Assembly (NCBI GenBank): GCA_946549155.1
Contig: CAMNQN010000032.1
Location: 1-19,914 of the forward strand
Source: an uncultured Lachnospiraceae bacterium
Lineage (GTDB): Bacteria; Bacillota; Clostridia; Lachnospirales; Lachnospiraceae
Reading direction: 5' to 3'
DNA length: 19,914 nucleotides
The notes below the pieces were generated by a model. It worked only from the letters and a program-made list of their open reading frames with translations, was not told the origin of the DNA and did no database searches. Both the position numbers and the translations under genes were made by a program. Position 1 is the stretch's first letter. Each line of letters opens with the position of its first letter. Shown here piece after piece: positions 1 to 6,982 of the stretch.

Positions 1-80
1 CCGGAGCAGTTTTCCAGCGGTATCTGCCCGCCCGGCCCCGTCTTTTCCTGCGTCCCGCTGTCCCGCTAATTAACCCAACA
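1..80 (+). repeat. Left copy of an imperfect inverted repeat flanking both operons
   Basis: Positions 1-80 match the reverse complement of 19795-19866. The first 55 bases align without a gap (41 of 55 identical by hand count) and include shared blocks CCGGAG, TTTTCCAGC and CTTTTCCTGCGTCC. After an 8-base gap, TAATTAACC and AACA also match. Similarity stops at about base 80 and begins at the very first base, so the element probably continues outside the window. In frame 1 it reads open to a TAA at 67-69, so it could be the 3' end of an upstream gene, but the peptide resembles nothing I know. Nature unknown. Confidence 0.7.
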
Positions 81-123
81 CGAAGGACATCGGAACCCGC
101 ACAGTGAGGAAGTATCTTCATAA

Positions 124-141
124 AAGTGAAAAATTTAACAA
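124..141. promoter_or_regulatory. Putative Rex (redox repressor) operator
   Basis: The sequence AAGTGAA-AAAT-TTAACAA has the 7-4-7 layout of Rex operators. The right half matches the clostridial TTAACAA half-site completely. The left half matches TTGTGAA at five of seven bases. It ends six bases before the -35 hexamer of the mdh promoter. Rex is known to release DNA when NADH is high and commonly controls NADH-reoxidising genes, which suits this NADH-consuming operon. The two mismatches and the AT-rich surroundings leave chance resemblance possible. Confidence 0.4.
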
Positions 142-147
142 ACATGA

Positions 148-176
148 TTGACAAAATAATAACAATCTGTTATTCT
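148..176 (+). promoter_or_regulatory. Sigma-A type promoter for operon 1
   Basis: A perfect -35 box TTGACA (148-153) is followed by a 17-base spacer and the -10 box TATTCT (171-176). The surroundings are strongly AT-rich against a GC-richer genome background. Transcription would start near 183, giving a leader of about 50 nt before the ATG at 234, with an AGGAAGAG ribosome site at 223-230. No other good promoter is visible before the terminator near 13578, so this one probably drives the whole 13-kb operon. Confidence 0.75.
158..174. promoter_or_regulatory. Perfect palindrome across the -10 box (candidate operator)
   Basis: AATAACA (158-164) and TGTTATT (168-174) are exact inverted arms of 7 bp around a 3-base centre. 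The palindrome fills the second half of the promoter spacer and covers four bases of the -10 box, a classic place for a repressor to block RNA polymerase. A smaller palindrome, GTTA-GA-TAAC, follows at 185-194 around the expected start site. I do not recognise the cognate regulator; the motif does not match Rex, CcpA or Fur consensus sequences. Confidence 0.45.
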
Positions 177-233
177 AATCGATAGTTAGATAACATATAA
201 ATTAATTTTATCAACCAGTGAAAGGAAGAGACT

Positions 234-1181
234 ATGAGCAGCAAGATTACTATTATCGGTGCCGGAAGCGTGGGCGCTACCATCGCGTACACCTTATCCG
301 GACAGAACATTGCATCAGAGATTGTTTTGATCGATATTAATAAGGAAAAAGTGGCGGGTGAGGTCATGGACATTGAGCAGGGCACCTGCTTCAGAGATCC
401 CATCTCCATTGTGGCGGGAGAGTATGCGGATGCCAGGGATTCCGATATCGTGATTATCACCTCAGGCATTGCCCGCAAGCCGGGGCAGACCAGAATCGAG
501 CTGACCCAGACCAACGTAAACATTTTAAAGAGCATTACCCCGGAAATTGTGAAAGCGGCTCCGAATGCTATTTATATTATTGTCAGCAATCCGGTGGATA
601 TCATGACCTATGTGTTTACGAAGATTTCCGGACTGCCGGAGAATCAGATTATCGGTTCCGGCACGATCCTGGATACGGCGCGTTTGAAATTCGGTCTTTC
701 CAATCACTTTGGTGTGGCGCAGAAAAATATTCATGCTTATGTGTTCGGCGAGCATGGCGATACCTCCTTTATTCCCTGGTCCGGCGCGTACATCTCCGGT
801 GTCAGTGTGGATGAGTTCTATGAGCTGATGAAAACCAGGGGCAAGGAGATCGAAAAGCTGGATAAGGATGCCATGCTGACCTACGTGCAGAAGTCCGGCG
901 GCCAGATCATCGCCAATAAGGGAGCCACCTTCTATGCGGTGTCCAGAGCAGTCTGCCAGATTTGTTCCAGAGTGCTGGCAGCTTCCGATTCCATCGCCAC
1001 GGTTTCCTCCATGATGCACGGGGAGTACGGCATTGAGGATGTCTGCATCAGTACCCTGACCCTGATCGGCCCCAATGGCGTCCAGGGCAAGATCCCCATG
1101 AGAATGAATAAGACGGAGATTGCGAAGCTGCAGGCCAGCGCAGACGCGCTGAAAGCGGTGATCGCGCAGATTGAATTATAG
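234..1181 (+). CDS. mdh: Lactate/malate dehydrogenase family enzyme, probably NAD-dependent malate dehydrogenase
   Basis: 315 residues, full length for the LDH/MDH family. The nucleotide-binding loop GAGSVGA lies at residues 9-15, and D34 indicates NAD over NADP. Catalytic residues are present: R87, N119, D147, R150 and H174 (in GEHGDTS). The scaffold is LDH-like (SNPVDIMTY, VFGEHGDT, GATFYA with T232 retained). However, the specificity loop reads IARKPGQTR, placing Arg81 where lactate dehydrogenases carry Gln (position 102 in LDH numbering). Arg there is the malate/oxaloacetate determinant, so I read this as malate dehydrogenase that automated annotation may call L-lactate dehydrogenase. First gene of an operon that also contains fumarase and fumarate reductase, which favours malate. 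Start chosen by the AGGAAGAG site just upstream. Substrate is inferred, not proven. Confidence 0.85.
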   Translation: MSSKITIIGAGSVGATIAYTLSGQNIASEIVLIDINKEKVAGEVMDIEQGTCFRDPISIVAGEYADARDSDIVIITSGIARKPGQTRIELTQTNVNILKSITPEIVKAAPNAIYIIVSNPVDIMTYVFTKISGLPENQIIGSGTILDTARLKFGLSNHFGVAQKNIHAYVFGEHGDTSFIPWSGAYISGVSVDEFYELMKTRGKEIEKLDKDAMLTYVQKSGGQIIANKGATFYAVSRAVCQICSRVLAASDSIATVSSMMHGEYGIEDVCISTLTLIGPNGVQGKIPMRMNKTEIAKLQASADALKAVIAQIEL

Positions 1182-1197
1182 AAAGGAAGGCCGGAAT

Positions 1198-1995
1198 ATG
1201 AAGTACAGCTATTATCCAGGATGTACCCTGCGGACAAAAGCGAAGGCGCTGGATGTATACGCCAGAGAATCCGCCCGTCTGCTGGGATTTGAACTGGAGG
1301 AGATTGAGAACTGGCAGTGCTGCGGCGGCGTGTATCCCTTGGGAAACGATGAGATTGCCACGAAGCTGTCCTCTGTGCGGGCCCTGAATGAGGCAAAGGA
1401 GAAGGGGCAGGAGCTGGTAACGCTCTGCTCCGCCTGTCATCATGTGATCAAGCGGGTGAACGATGATATGCGGAATGTGGAGGATATCCGTCAGAGAGCC
1501 AACAATTATATGCAGCTTTCCGAGCCCTATGCCGGGGAGACCAACGTGCTCCACTATCTGGAGGTGCTGCGGGACCGGGTAGGCTTTGAGGCCATCAAAG
1601 AAAAAGTAGTGAATCCCCTGAAGGGAAAGAAGATTGGCGCATACTACGGCTGTTTATTGCTGCGGCCGGGCAGGATCATGGCTTTTGACAATCCGGAGAA
1701 CCCCACCATCATGGAGGAATTTATCCGGGCCATCGGCGCGGAGCCGGTGATTTATCCCTACCGGAACGAGTGCTGCGGCGGTTACATATCTCTGAAGGAG
1801 AAGGAACTGGCCTGTTCCATGTGTGAAAAAATCATGGACAGTGCGGCGGGCTTCGGCGCGGACCTTCTGATCACTGCCTGTCCCCTGTGTCTGTATAACC
1901 TGAACGCAGGCGGAAACGGCAGGCTTCCGGTGGTTTATTTTACAGAGCTTCTGGCGGAAGCTCTGGGTGTGAAAAAGGAGGCGGGAAATCAGTGA
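1198..1995 (+). CDS. hdrB: Heterodisulfide reductase subunit B-like protein (two CCG domains)
   Basis: 265 residues. Two complete CCG domains are visible: C9, C41-C42, C77 and C80, then C152, C192-C193, C228 and C231. In both, 35 residues separate the second Cys of the CC pair from the CxxC, the spacing that in HdrB binds a noncubane [4Fe-4S] cluster pair at the disulfide-reducing site. HdrB is the high-potential exit of the HdrABC bifurcating complex. The ATG at 1198 is preferred over an upstream in-frame TTG at 1171 because GAAAGGAAGG (1181-1190) precedes it and the family begins at the MKYSYYPGC motif. It overlaps hdrC by four bases. Bacteria of this kind lack coenzymes M and B, so the natural acceptor is unknown; here it may pass electrons to the downstream fumarate reductase. 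Confidence 0.93.
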   Translation: MKYSYYPGCTLRTKAKALDVYARESARLLGFELEEIENWQCCGGVYPLGNDEIATKLSSVRALNEAKEKGQELVTLCSACHHVIKRVNDDMRNVEDIRQRANNYMQLSEPYAGETNVLHYLEVLRDRVGFEAIKEKVVNPLKGKKIGAYYGCLLLRPGRIMAFDNPENPTIMEEFIRAIGAEPVIYPYRNECCGGYISLKEKELACSMCEKIMDSAAGFGADLLITACPLCLYNLNAGGNGRLPVVYFTELLAEALGVKKEAGNQ

Positions 1996-2381
1996 ACCGA
2001 GAGAAAAAACAGGCGGAGCTGATCACCGAGATCAGCGGCGTGAACCCTTTAAAATGCATGAAATGCGGAAAATGTTCGGCATCCTGCCCCTCCTTTGAGG
2101 AGATGGACATTAAGCCCCATCAGTTTGTATCCTATGTGGCGAACGAAAATATTGAGGCGCTGGTGAACTCCAAATCCCTGTGGAAATGTCTTTCCTGCTT
2201 TGCCTGCGTGGAGCGCTGTCCCAGGGATGTGAAGCCGGGCAAGCTGATTGACGCGGCCAGGCAGCTGGTGATCCGTCAGAGAGGACAGGAGTATTTGTCG
2301 CCGGATGAGATTCCGGCGCTGCTGGATCCAGAGCTTCCCCAGCAGCTTCTGGTCAGCGCATTTCGTAGGTACAGGAGGTAA
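1992..2381 (+). CDS. hdrC: Heterodisulfide reductase subunit C-like 4Fe-4S protein
   Basis: 129 residues, a small soluble protein with two [4Fe-4S] motifs: C22-x2-C25-x2-C28-x3-C32-Pro and C66-x2-C69-x2-C72-x3-C76-Pro. In HdrABC complexes it wires the HdrA flavin to the HdrB clusters. The start is a GTG at 1992 inside a GTGA overlap with the hdrB stop, implying translational coupling. An AAGGAGGCGGG ribosome site lies at 1976-1986. No membrane helix is seen, so it is not an HdrE/DsrM-type membrane form. Confidence 0.93.
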   Translation: MNREKKQAELITEISGVNPLKCMKCGKCSASCPSFEEMDIKPHQFVSYVANENIEALVNSKSLWKCLSCFACVERCPRDVKPGKLIDAARQLVIRQRGQEYLSPDEIPALLDPELPQQLLVSAFRRYRR

Positions 2382-2386
2382 GAGAC

Positions 2387-4375
2387 ATGCAGAGAATCGG
2401 CGTGTTTGTCTGTCATTGCGGCAGCAATATTGCAGCGACAGTAGATGTGAAAAAGGTAGTGGAGATGGCGGCCCTGGAGCCCGGGGTGGTTCACGCGGAG
2501 GACTACCAGTATATGTGCTCGGAGGCGGGCCAGTCCCTGATTGCAAAGGCAATTCAGGAAAAGCAGCTCACCGGGCTGGTGGTGTGCTCCTGTTCCCCCA
2601 GAATGCACGAGACCACATTCCGCAAGGCTGCGGAGCGGGCAGGCTTAAATCCCTATATGGTGGAGATTGCGAATATCCGGGAACACTGCTCCTGGATTCA
2701 CAAGGATATGGAGGAGGCCACCAGGAAGGCAGTGATTTTAGCCCGGGCGGCCATTGCCAAGGTGAATTTAAATACTCCCCTGCAGCCGGGGGAGAGCCGG
2801 GTGACAAAGCGGGCGCTGGTGATCGGAGGCGGTATCGCCGGGATTCAGACAGCGCTGGATATCGCGGACGCTGGCTACGAGGTGGATATTGTGGAAAAGA
2901 CCCCCAGCATCGGCGGACGGATGTCCCAGCTGGATAAGACCTTCCCCACACTGGATTGTTCCGCCTGTATCCTGACACCGAAGATGGTGGAGGCGGCGGC
3001 CCACGAGAGGATCAGAATTTATACATACAGCGAGGTGGAGAAGGTATCCGGCTTTGTGGGAGATTTTACGGTGGACATCCGTAAGAAGGCCCGCAGCGTG
3101 GATATGGACAAGTGCACCGGCTGCGGCGTCTGTCAGGAGAAATGTCCCTCCAAAAAGACCCCCAGCGAGTTTAACCGGGGATTAAATAACCGGAGCGCCA
3201 TCTATACGCCCTTTGCCCAGGCCATTCCCAATGTGCCGGTGATCGACAGGGAGCACTGCATCAAGTTCCAGACGGGAAAATGCGGGGTCTGTGCCAAGGT
3301 CTGCCAGGCGGGAGCCATTGATTATGAGCAGAAGGACGAGATTGTGACGGAAAAGTACGGAGCCATCGTGGTGGCCACCGGCTTTGATACGATAAAATTA
3401 GATCAGTATGACGAGTATGCCTACAGCCAGAGCAAGGATGTGATCACTTCCCTGGAGCTGGAGCGGATCATGAATGCGGCCGGCCCCACCAAGGGTCATC
3501 TGGAACGGCTCTCCGACGGGAAGCCCCCCAAGGAAATGGTGTTTATCCAGTGCGTGGGAAGCCGCTGTGCGGATGAGCGGGGCAAGAGCTATTGTTCCAA
3601 GATCTGCTGCATGTACACTGCGAAGCACGCCATGCTGATTCGGGACAAATATCCGGATGTGAATGTTACCGTATTTTATATCGATGTGCGTACTCCCGGA
3701 AAGAATTTTGATGAGTTTTACCGCCGGGCTGTGGAGCAGTACGGTGTGAACTATATTAAGGGCCAGGTGGGCAAGGTGATCCCTCAGCCGGATGGAAAGC
3801 TTCTGGTGCAGGGGGTAGATCTTTTGGATAACCGCCGGATTATGAAGGAGGCGGATATGGTGGTGCTGGCCACGGCCATTGAGCCCAATCCGGATGTGAG
3901 AAAGATCGCCACCATGCTGACGGCCAGCATTGATACCAACAATTTCCTCACTGAGGCTCATGCAAAGCTCCGTCCGGTGGAATCCCCCACAGCGGGAATT
4001 TTCCTCTCCGGCGTATGCCAGGGGCCCAAGGATATCCCGGAGACGGTGGCTCAGGCCGGCGCGGCTGCGGTGAAGGCCATCGGGCTGCTGGCCAAGGAGA
4101 AACTGACCACCAATCCCTGTACGGCCAAATCCGATGAGCTTTTGTGCAACGGCTGTTCCGTCTGCGCCAACGTCTGCCCCTATGGCGCCATTACCTACGA
4201 GGAGCGTCAGGTGAATGACCACGGGATCCGGGAGGTTCGCCGTCTGGCGGTGGTGAACAGCGCGCTGTGCCAGGGCTGCGGAGCCTGTACGGTTGCCTGT
4301 CCCTCCGGAGCGATGGACCTGCAGGGCTTTTCCAACAGACAGATCATTGCGGAGGTGGATGCGATATGCCGATGA
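2387..4375 (+). CDS. hdrA: Heterodisulfide reductase subunit A-like flavoprotein, bifurcating core
   Basis: 662 residues, full length for HdrA. Order: an N-terminal HdrA domain beginning IGVFVCHCGSNIA (residues 4-16) with a CSCSPRMHE motif near 67-75; an FAD-binding Rossmann motif GGGIAG (147-152); the HdrA hallmark LDCSACILTPKM (189-200); an inserted ferredoxin domain with C243/C246/C249/C253 and C291/C299/C302/C306; the rest of the flavin domain; and a C-terminal two-cluster ferredoxin domain (C587/C590/C593/C597 and C628/C631/C634/C638). In characterised complexes the HdrA flavin splits electron pairs between ferredoxin and HdrB, and the inserted and C-terminal ferredoxin domains relay electrons. 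Every expected domain is present with no fusion or truncation. AGGAGGT (2373-2379) sets the start. It overlaps the next gene by ten bases. Confidence 0.95.
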   Translation: MQRIGVFVCHCGSNIAATVDVKKVVEMAALEPGVVHAEDYQYMCSEAGQSLIAKAIQEKQLTGLVVCSCSPRMHETTFRKAAERAGLNPYMVEIANIREHCSWIHKDMEEATRKAVILARAAIAKVNLNTPLQPGESRVTKRALVIGGGIAGIQTALDIADAGYEVDIVEKTPSIGGRMSQLDKTFPTLDCSACILTPKMVEAAAHERIRIYTYSEVEKVSGFVGDFTVDIRKKARSVDMDKCTGCGVCQEKCPSKKTPSEFNRGLNNRSAIYTPFAQAIPNVPVIDREHCIKFQTGKCGVCAKVCQAGAIDYEQKDEIVTEKYGAIVVATGFDTIKLDQYDEYAYSQSKDVITSLELERIMNAAGPTKGHLERLSDGKPPKEMVFIQCVGSRCADERGKSYCSKICCMYTAKHAMLIRDKYPDVNVTVFYIDVRTPGKNFDEFYRRAVEQYGVNYIKGQVGKVIPQPDGKLLVQGVDLLDNRRIMKEADMVVLATAIEPNPDVRKIATMLTASIDTNNFLTEAHAKLRPVESPTAGIFLSGVCQGPKDIPETVAQAGAAAVKAIGLLAKEKLTTNPCTAKSDELLCNGCSVCANVCPYGAITYEERQVNDHGIREVRRLAVVNSALCQGCGACTVACPSGAMDLQGFSNRQIIAEVDAICR

Positions 4376-4806
4376 AAGATGAATTTAAACCGAAGATAGT
4401 GGCTTTCTGCTGCAACTGGTGCAGCTATGCGGGGGCGGATCTGGCGGGAAGCAGCCGTCTGACCTATCCGGCGGATGTGAAGATTATCCGGGTGCCCTGT
4501 TCCTGCCGCGTGAATCCCATGTTTATTCTGCGGGCTTTTGAGAAGGGAGCCGACGGCGTGATTTTGTGCGGCTGCCATCCCGGTGACTGCCACTACAGCA
4601 CCGGAAACTATTATGCCAGAAGAAGGATGACGCTGCTGTTTTCCATGCTGGACTATCTTGGGGTGGAGAACGGGCGCACCCGCGTGGAGTGGGTGTCCGC
4701 TGCCGAGGGCGTGAAGTTTTCCCAGACCATGAATGAGTTTGTGGAGAAGATTCATTCCCTGGGCAAGAACGTGAGATTGGAGGACTTAAGATGCAGGAAG
4801 GAATGA
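4366..4806 (+). CDS. flxD: MvhD-like [2Fe-2S] electron-entry subunit (FlxD)
   Basis: 146 residues, the usual size of MvhD/FlxD. Conserved cysteines are C15-C16 and C19 (FCCNWCSY), C45 and C47 (PCSCR), and C68, C70 and C75 (CGCHPGDCHY). MvhD carries a [2Fe-2S] cluster and connects the electron donor module to HdrA; in hydrogenotrophic systems the donor is MvhAG, here it would be the Flx proteins. The ATG at 4366 is chosen because GGAGGT (4351-4356) sits nine bases upstream; an ATG at 4372 is the alternative. An in-frame extension to 4267 would lie inside the hdrA ferredoxin domain and is not real. No hydrogenase genes are nearby. Confidence 0.93.
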   Translation: MPMKDEFKPKIVAFCCNWCSYAGADLAGSSRLTYPADVKIIRVPCSCRVNPMFILRAFEKGADGVILCGCHPGDCHYSTGNYYARRRMTLLFSMLDYLGVENGRTRVEWVSAAEGVKFSQTMNEFVEKIHSLGKNVRLEDLRCRKE

Positions 4807-5837
4807 AAAACGGCTGCGCTGGCGCTCCGGCGGTGCTTCTTGAGCGGATCAGCACGCTTCTGGCGGAGGGCACCGTGGCCCGGGTGCTGGGATGGAAGGC
4901 CGGGGATATGGCCTACAATCCGGAGCCGGCCTATTTTGAAACCCAGGAGGCTTTGAAGGATTTCGTGTACGACGGATTCTGCGGAGCCAATTTAAGTAAA
5001 TATATGATTGAGGCCTCCAAACTGGAGGGAAAGACGTTAGTCTGCCTGAAGCCCTGCGATACCTACAGCTTTAACCAGCTTTTAAAGGAGCACCGGGTGG
5101 ACCGGGAGAAGGCCTACATTATTGGTGTGGGCTGCGGCGGGAAGCTGGATGTGGAGCAGATCAGAAGGAAAGGGATCAAGGGCATTCAGAGTATCGACGG
5201 AGCGCAGCTTGTCTGGGAGGAGAGTGACCCGGGCACGGAGCTTAAGGGCATCGGGGACGATGTGCTGACCATCCGGACCATCTACGGAGAGAAAACCCTT
5301 CCGTATGGGGAGGCCCTTCTGGAGCGCTGCCATGTGTGCAAGGGCAAGGAGCACCGGGTGTACGACGAGCTGATCGGCCAGTCCAGGGATACGAAAGATG
5401 CGGACCGTTTTGCACAGGTAGAGCGCATCGAGGCCATGAGCCCGGAGGAGAAATTCGCTTTCTTCCAGCAGGAACTGAGCAAATGTATCCGCTGCAATGC
5501 CTGCCGGAATGTGTGCCCTGCCTGCAGCTGCCGCAAGTGTGTGTTTGACAGTAATAAATTCGACAGCTCCCAGAAGGCCAACGCGGATTCCTTCGAGGAG
5601 AAAATGTTCCATATTATCCGGGCCTTCCATGTGGCGGGAAGATGTACCGACTGCGGAGAGTGCAGCCGCGTTTGCCCCCAGGGTATTCCGCTGCATCTGT
5701 TTAACCGGAAATTTATCAAGGATATCAACGAGCTGTACGGAACCTATCAGGCAGGCGAGAACGCGGAGGATAAGATGCCTCTCACCAGCTTTGATTTTGG
5801 CGATGCAGAGCCCGGTATCGTGGGAGAAAGGGGATAA
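4791..5837 (+). CDS. flxC: 4Fe-4S dicluster protein of the Flx module (FlxC-like)
   Basis: 348 residues. The N-terminal half (about 60-135) has conserved-looking cysteine segments (FCGAN, CLKPCD, GVGCGG) resembling the beta subunit of F420-dependent hydrogenases/dehydrogenases. The C-terminal part holds two [4Fe-4S] motifs, C232/C235/C238/C242-Pro and C285/C288/C291/C295-Pro, plus extra cysteines C245, C247 and C250. In known FlxABCD-HdrABC systems the two ferredoxin-like proteins shuttle electrons from the NADH-oxidising subunit to FlxD. The start at 4791 is backed by GGAGGA (4779-4784) and overlaps flxD by 16 bases; an ATG at 4803 lies too close to any ribosome site. The FlxC name comes from gene order (D-C-B-A), so it is less certain than the family. 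Confidence 0.83.
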   Translation: MQEGMKNGCAGAPAVLLERISTLLAEGTVARVLGWKAGDMAYNPEPAYFETQEALKDFVYDGFCGANLSKYMIEASKLEGKTLVCLKPCDTYSFNQLLKEHRVDREKAYIIGVGCGGKLDVEQIRRKGIKGIQSIDGAQLVWEESDPGTELKGIGDDVLTIRTIYGEKTLPYGEALLERCHVCKGKEHRVYDELIGQSRDTKDADRFAQVERIEAMSPEEKFAFFQQELSKCIRCNACRNVCPACSCRKCVFDSNKFDSSQKANADSFEEKMFHIIRAFHVAGRCTDCGECSRVCPQGIPLHLFNRKFIKDINELYGTYQAGENAEDKMPLTSFDFGDAEPGIVGERG

Positions 5838-6982
5838 TGATGTATAAGATAGCGAGAGAAAATCTGTCCGCATTATTCCGGAAAATCGCGGAGCAGCAGG
5901 AGCTGTATCTTCCGGTGCGCAGGGCCGGCCAGGTGAACTTCGGCGTCTGGAGCGAGGAAGCCGTGGTGGATCTGGACACCTTGAAAAGCGTGAAATCCCC
6001 CAAGGATGTCTTCTTTCCCCAGAGCGAGAACCTTTATACGGTGCAAAAGGAAGGAAGGAAGCTGAACGTATGTCCCCAGGATTTGCAGGAGAAGGATTTT
6101 GTGGTATTCGGTATGCGTTCCTGTGATGTGCAGGGACTTTGCGTGCTGGACCGTGTATTCCTGTCAGAGCCGGTGGATACCTACTACGCGGCCAGAAGAG
6201 AACACGGCGCCATCGTGGCGCTGGCCTGTCACGAGCCGGAGGAGTCCTGCTTCTGTAAGGTATTCGGCATCGACTGCGCCAATCCCGGTGCGCTGCCGGA
6301 GACGGCAGAAGGGACTGGGGCAGAGAATAAAAAGGGCGGCGCCGACGTGGCGGCCTGGCTGATCGGGGAGGAGCTGTACTGGAAGGCGCAAACGGAAAAG
6401 GGCGAAAAGCTTACGGAGGCGCTGAAGGGTATTTTGACGGACACCGGGGAGACGGAGGAGCAGCAAAAGCTGGCCGGGGAGAAGGTGGCCCGGGAGCAGG
6501 CGGCCATCCGGGCCATCGTGGAGCAGCTTCCCTACTCCCATCTGTCTTTAGACGGCTGGAATGGAGCGGCCTTAAATGAGAAGTTTAACTCCCCCCTGTG
6601 GGAGGAGCTTTACAAGCCCTGCCTGGCCTGCGGCACCTGTACCTTTGTGTGCCCCACCTGCCAGTGCTATGACATTAAGGATTACGATACGGGCCACGGA
6701 GTCCAGAGATACCGTTGCTGGGATTCCTGCATGTACTCTGATTTTACCATGATGGCCCACGGAAACAACCGCACCAGCCAGATGCAGCGTTTCCGCCAGA
6801 GATTCATGCACAAGCTGGTCTATTTCCCGGCGAATAACGACGGGATGTACTCCTGTGTGGGCTGCGGCCGGTGCGTGGAGAAATGTCCGGCATCCTTAAA
6901 TATTGTGAAGGTAATAAAGAAATTCCAGGAAGAGAAACAGAAGGCCCAGGCGGCGGAAATGGCGGGAGGTGACCAGTTATGA
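5837..6982 (+). CDS. flxB: AsrA-like 4Fe-4S dicluster protein of the Flx module (FlxB-like)
   Basis: 381 residues resembling the A subunit of anaerobic sulfite reductase and hydrogenase beta subunits. Features: GMRSCDVQGLCVLD near 92-105, ACHEPEESCFC near 130-140, then [4Fe-4S] motifs C262/C265/C268/C272-Pro and C340/C343/C346/C350-Pro. Residues about 155-230 form a charged, low-complexity stretch that looks like a flexible insert. With the AsrB-like FlxA directly downstream, the pair would oxidise NAD(P)H and pass electrons to FlxC/FlxD. There is no siroheme AsrC gene, so sulfite reduction is unlikely. The start ATG at 5837 shares one base with the flxC stop; the adjacent ATG at 5840 is equally possible. 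Confidence 0.85.
   Translation: MMYKIARENLSALFRKIAEQQELYLPVRRAGQVNFGVWSEEAVVDLDTLKSVKSPKDVFFPQSENLYTVQKEGRKLNVCPQDLQEKDFVVFGMRSCDVQGLCVLDRVFLSEPVDTYYAARREHGAIVALACHEPEESCFCKVFGIDCANPGALPETAEGTGAENKKGGADVAAWLIGEELYWKAQTEKGEKLTEALKGILTDTGETEEQQKLAGEKVAREQAAIRAIVEQLPYSHLSLDGWNGAALNEKFNSPLWEELYKPCLACGTCTFVCPTCQCYDIKDYDTGHGVQRYRCWDSCMYSDFTMMAHGNNRTSQMQRFRQRFMHKLVYFPANNDGMYSCVGCGRCVEKCPASLNIVKVIKKFQEEKQKAQAAEMAGGDQL

Noticed and set aside
1..69. Partial upstream gene ending at TAA 67-69
   Set aside because: Frame 1 is open, but 22 codons of unfamiliar sequence are too little to call a gene; kept only as a possibility within the repeat entry.
1171..1197. TTG start extending HdrB by nine residues
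   Set aside because: The extension covers the ribosome site of the ATG at 1198 and overlaps the mdh stop; the family begins at the MKYSYYPGC motif.
2305..2937. Plus-strand ORF of 210 codons across the hdrC-hdrA junction
   Set aside because: Overlaps hdrC and hdrA in another frame; Gly/Arg-rich composition without motifs indicates a shadow frame.
3398..4222. Minus-strand ORF of 274 codons opposite hdrA
   Set aside because: Lies entirely antisense to a well-supported gene, has no family motifs, and reflects the codon bias of the + strand. The same applies to other long minus-strand frames, such as the 394-codon one at 11742-12926.
4366..4806. Hydrogenase-linked HdrABC-MvhADG complex
   Set aside because: The MvhD-like gene is present, but no MvhA or MvhG hydrogenase subunit occurs in the window; an NADH-type donor (FlxA) is encoded instead.
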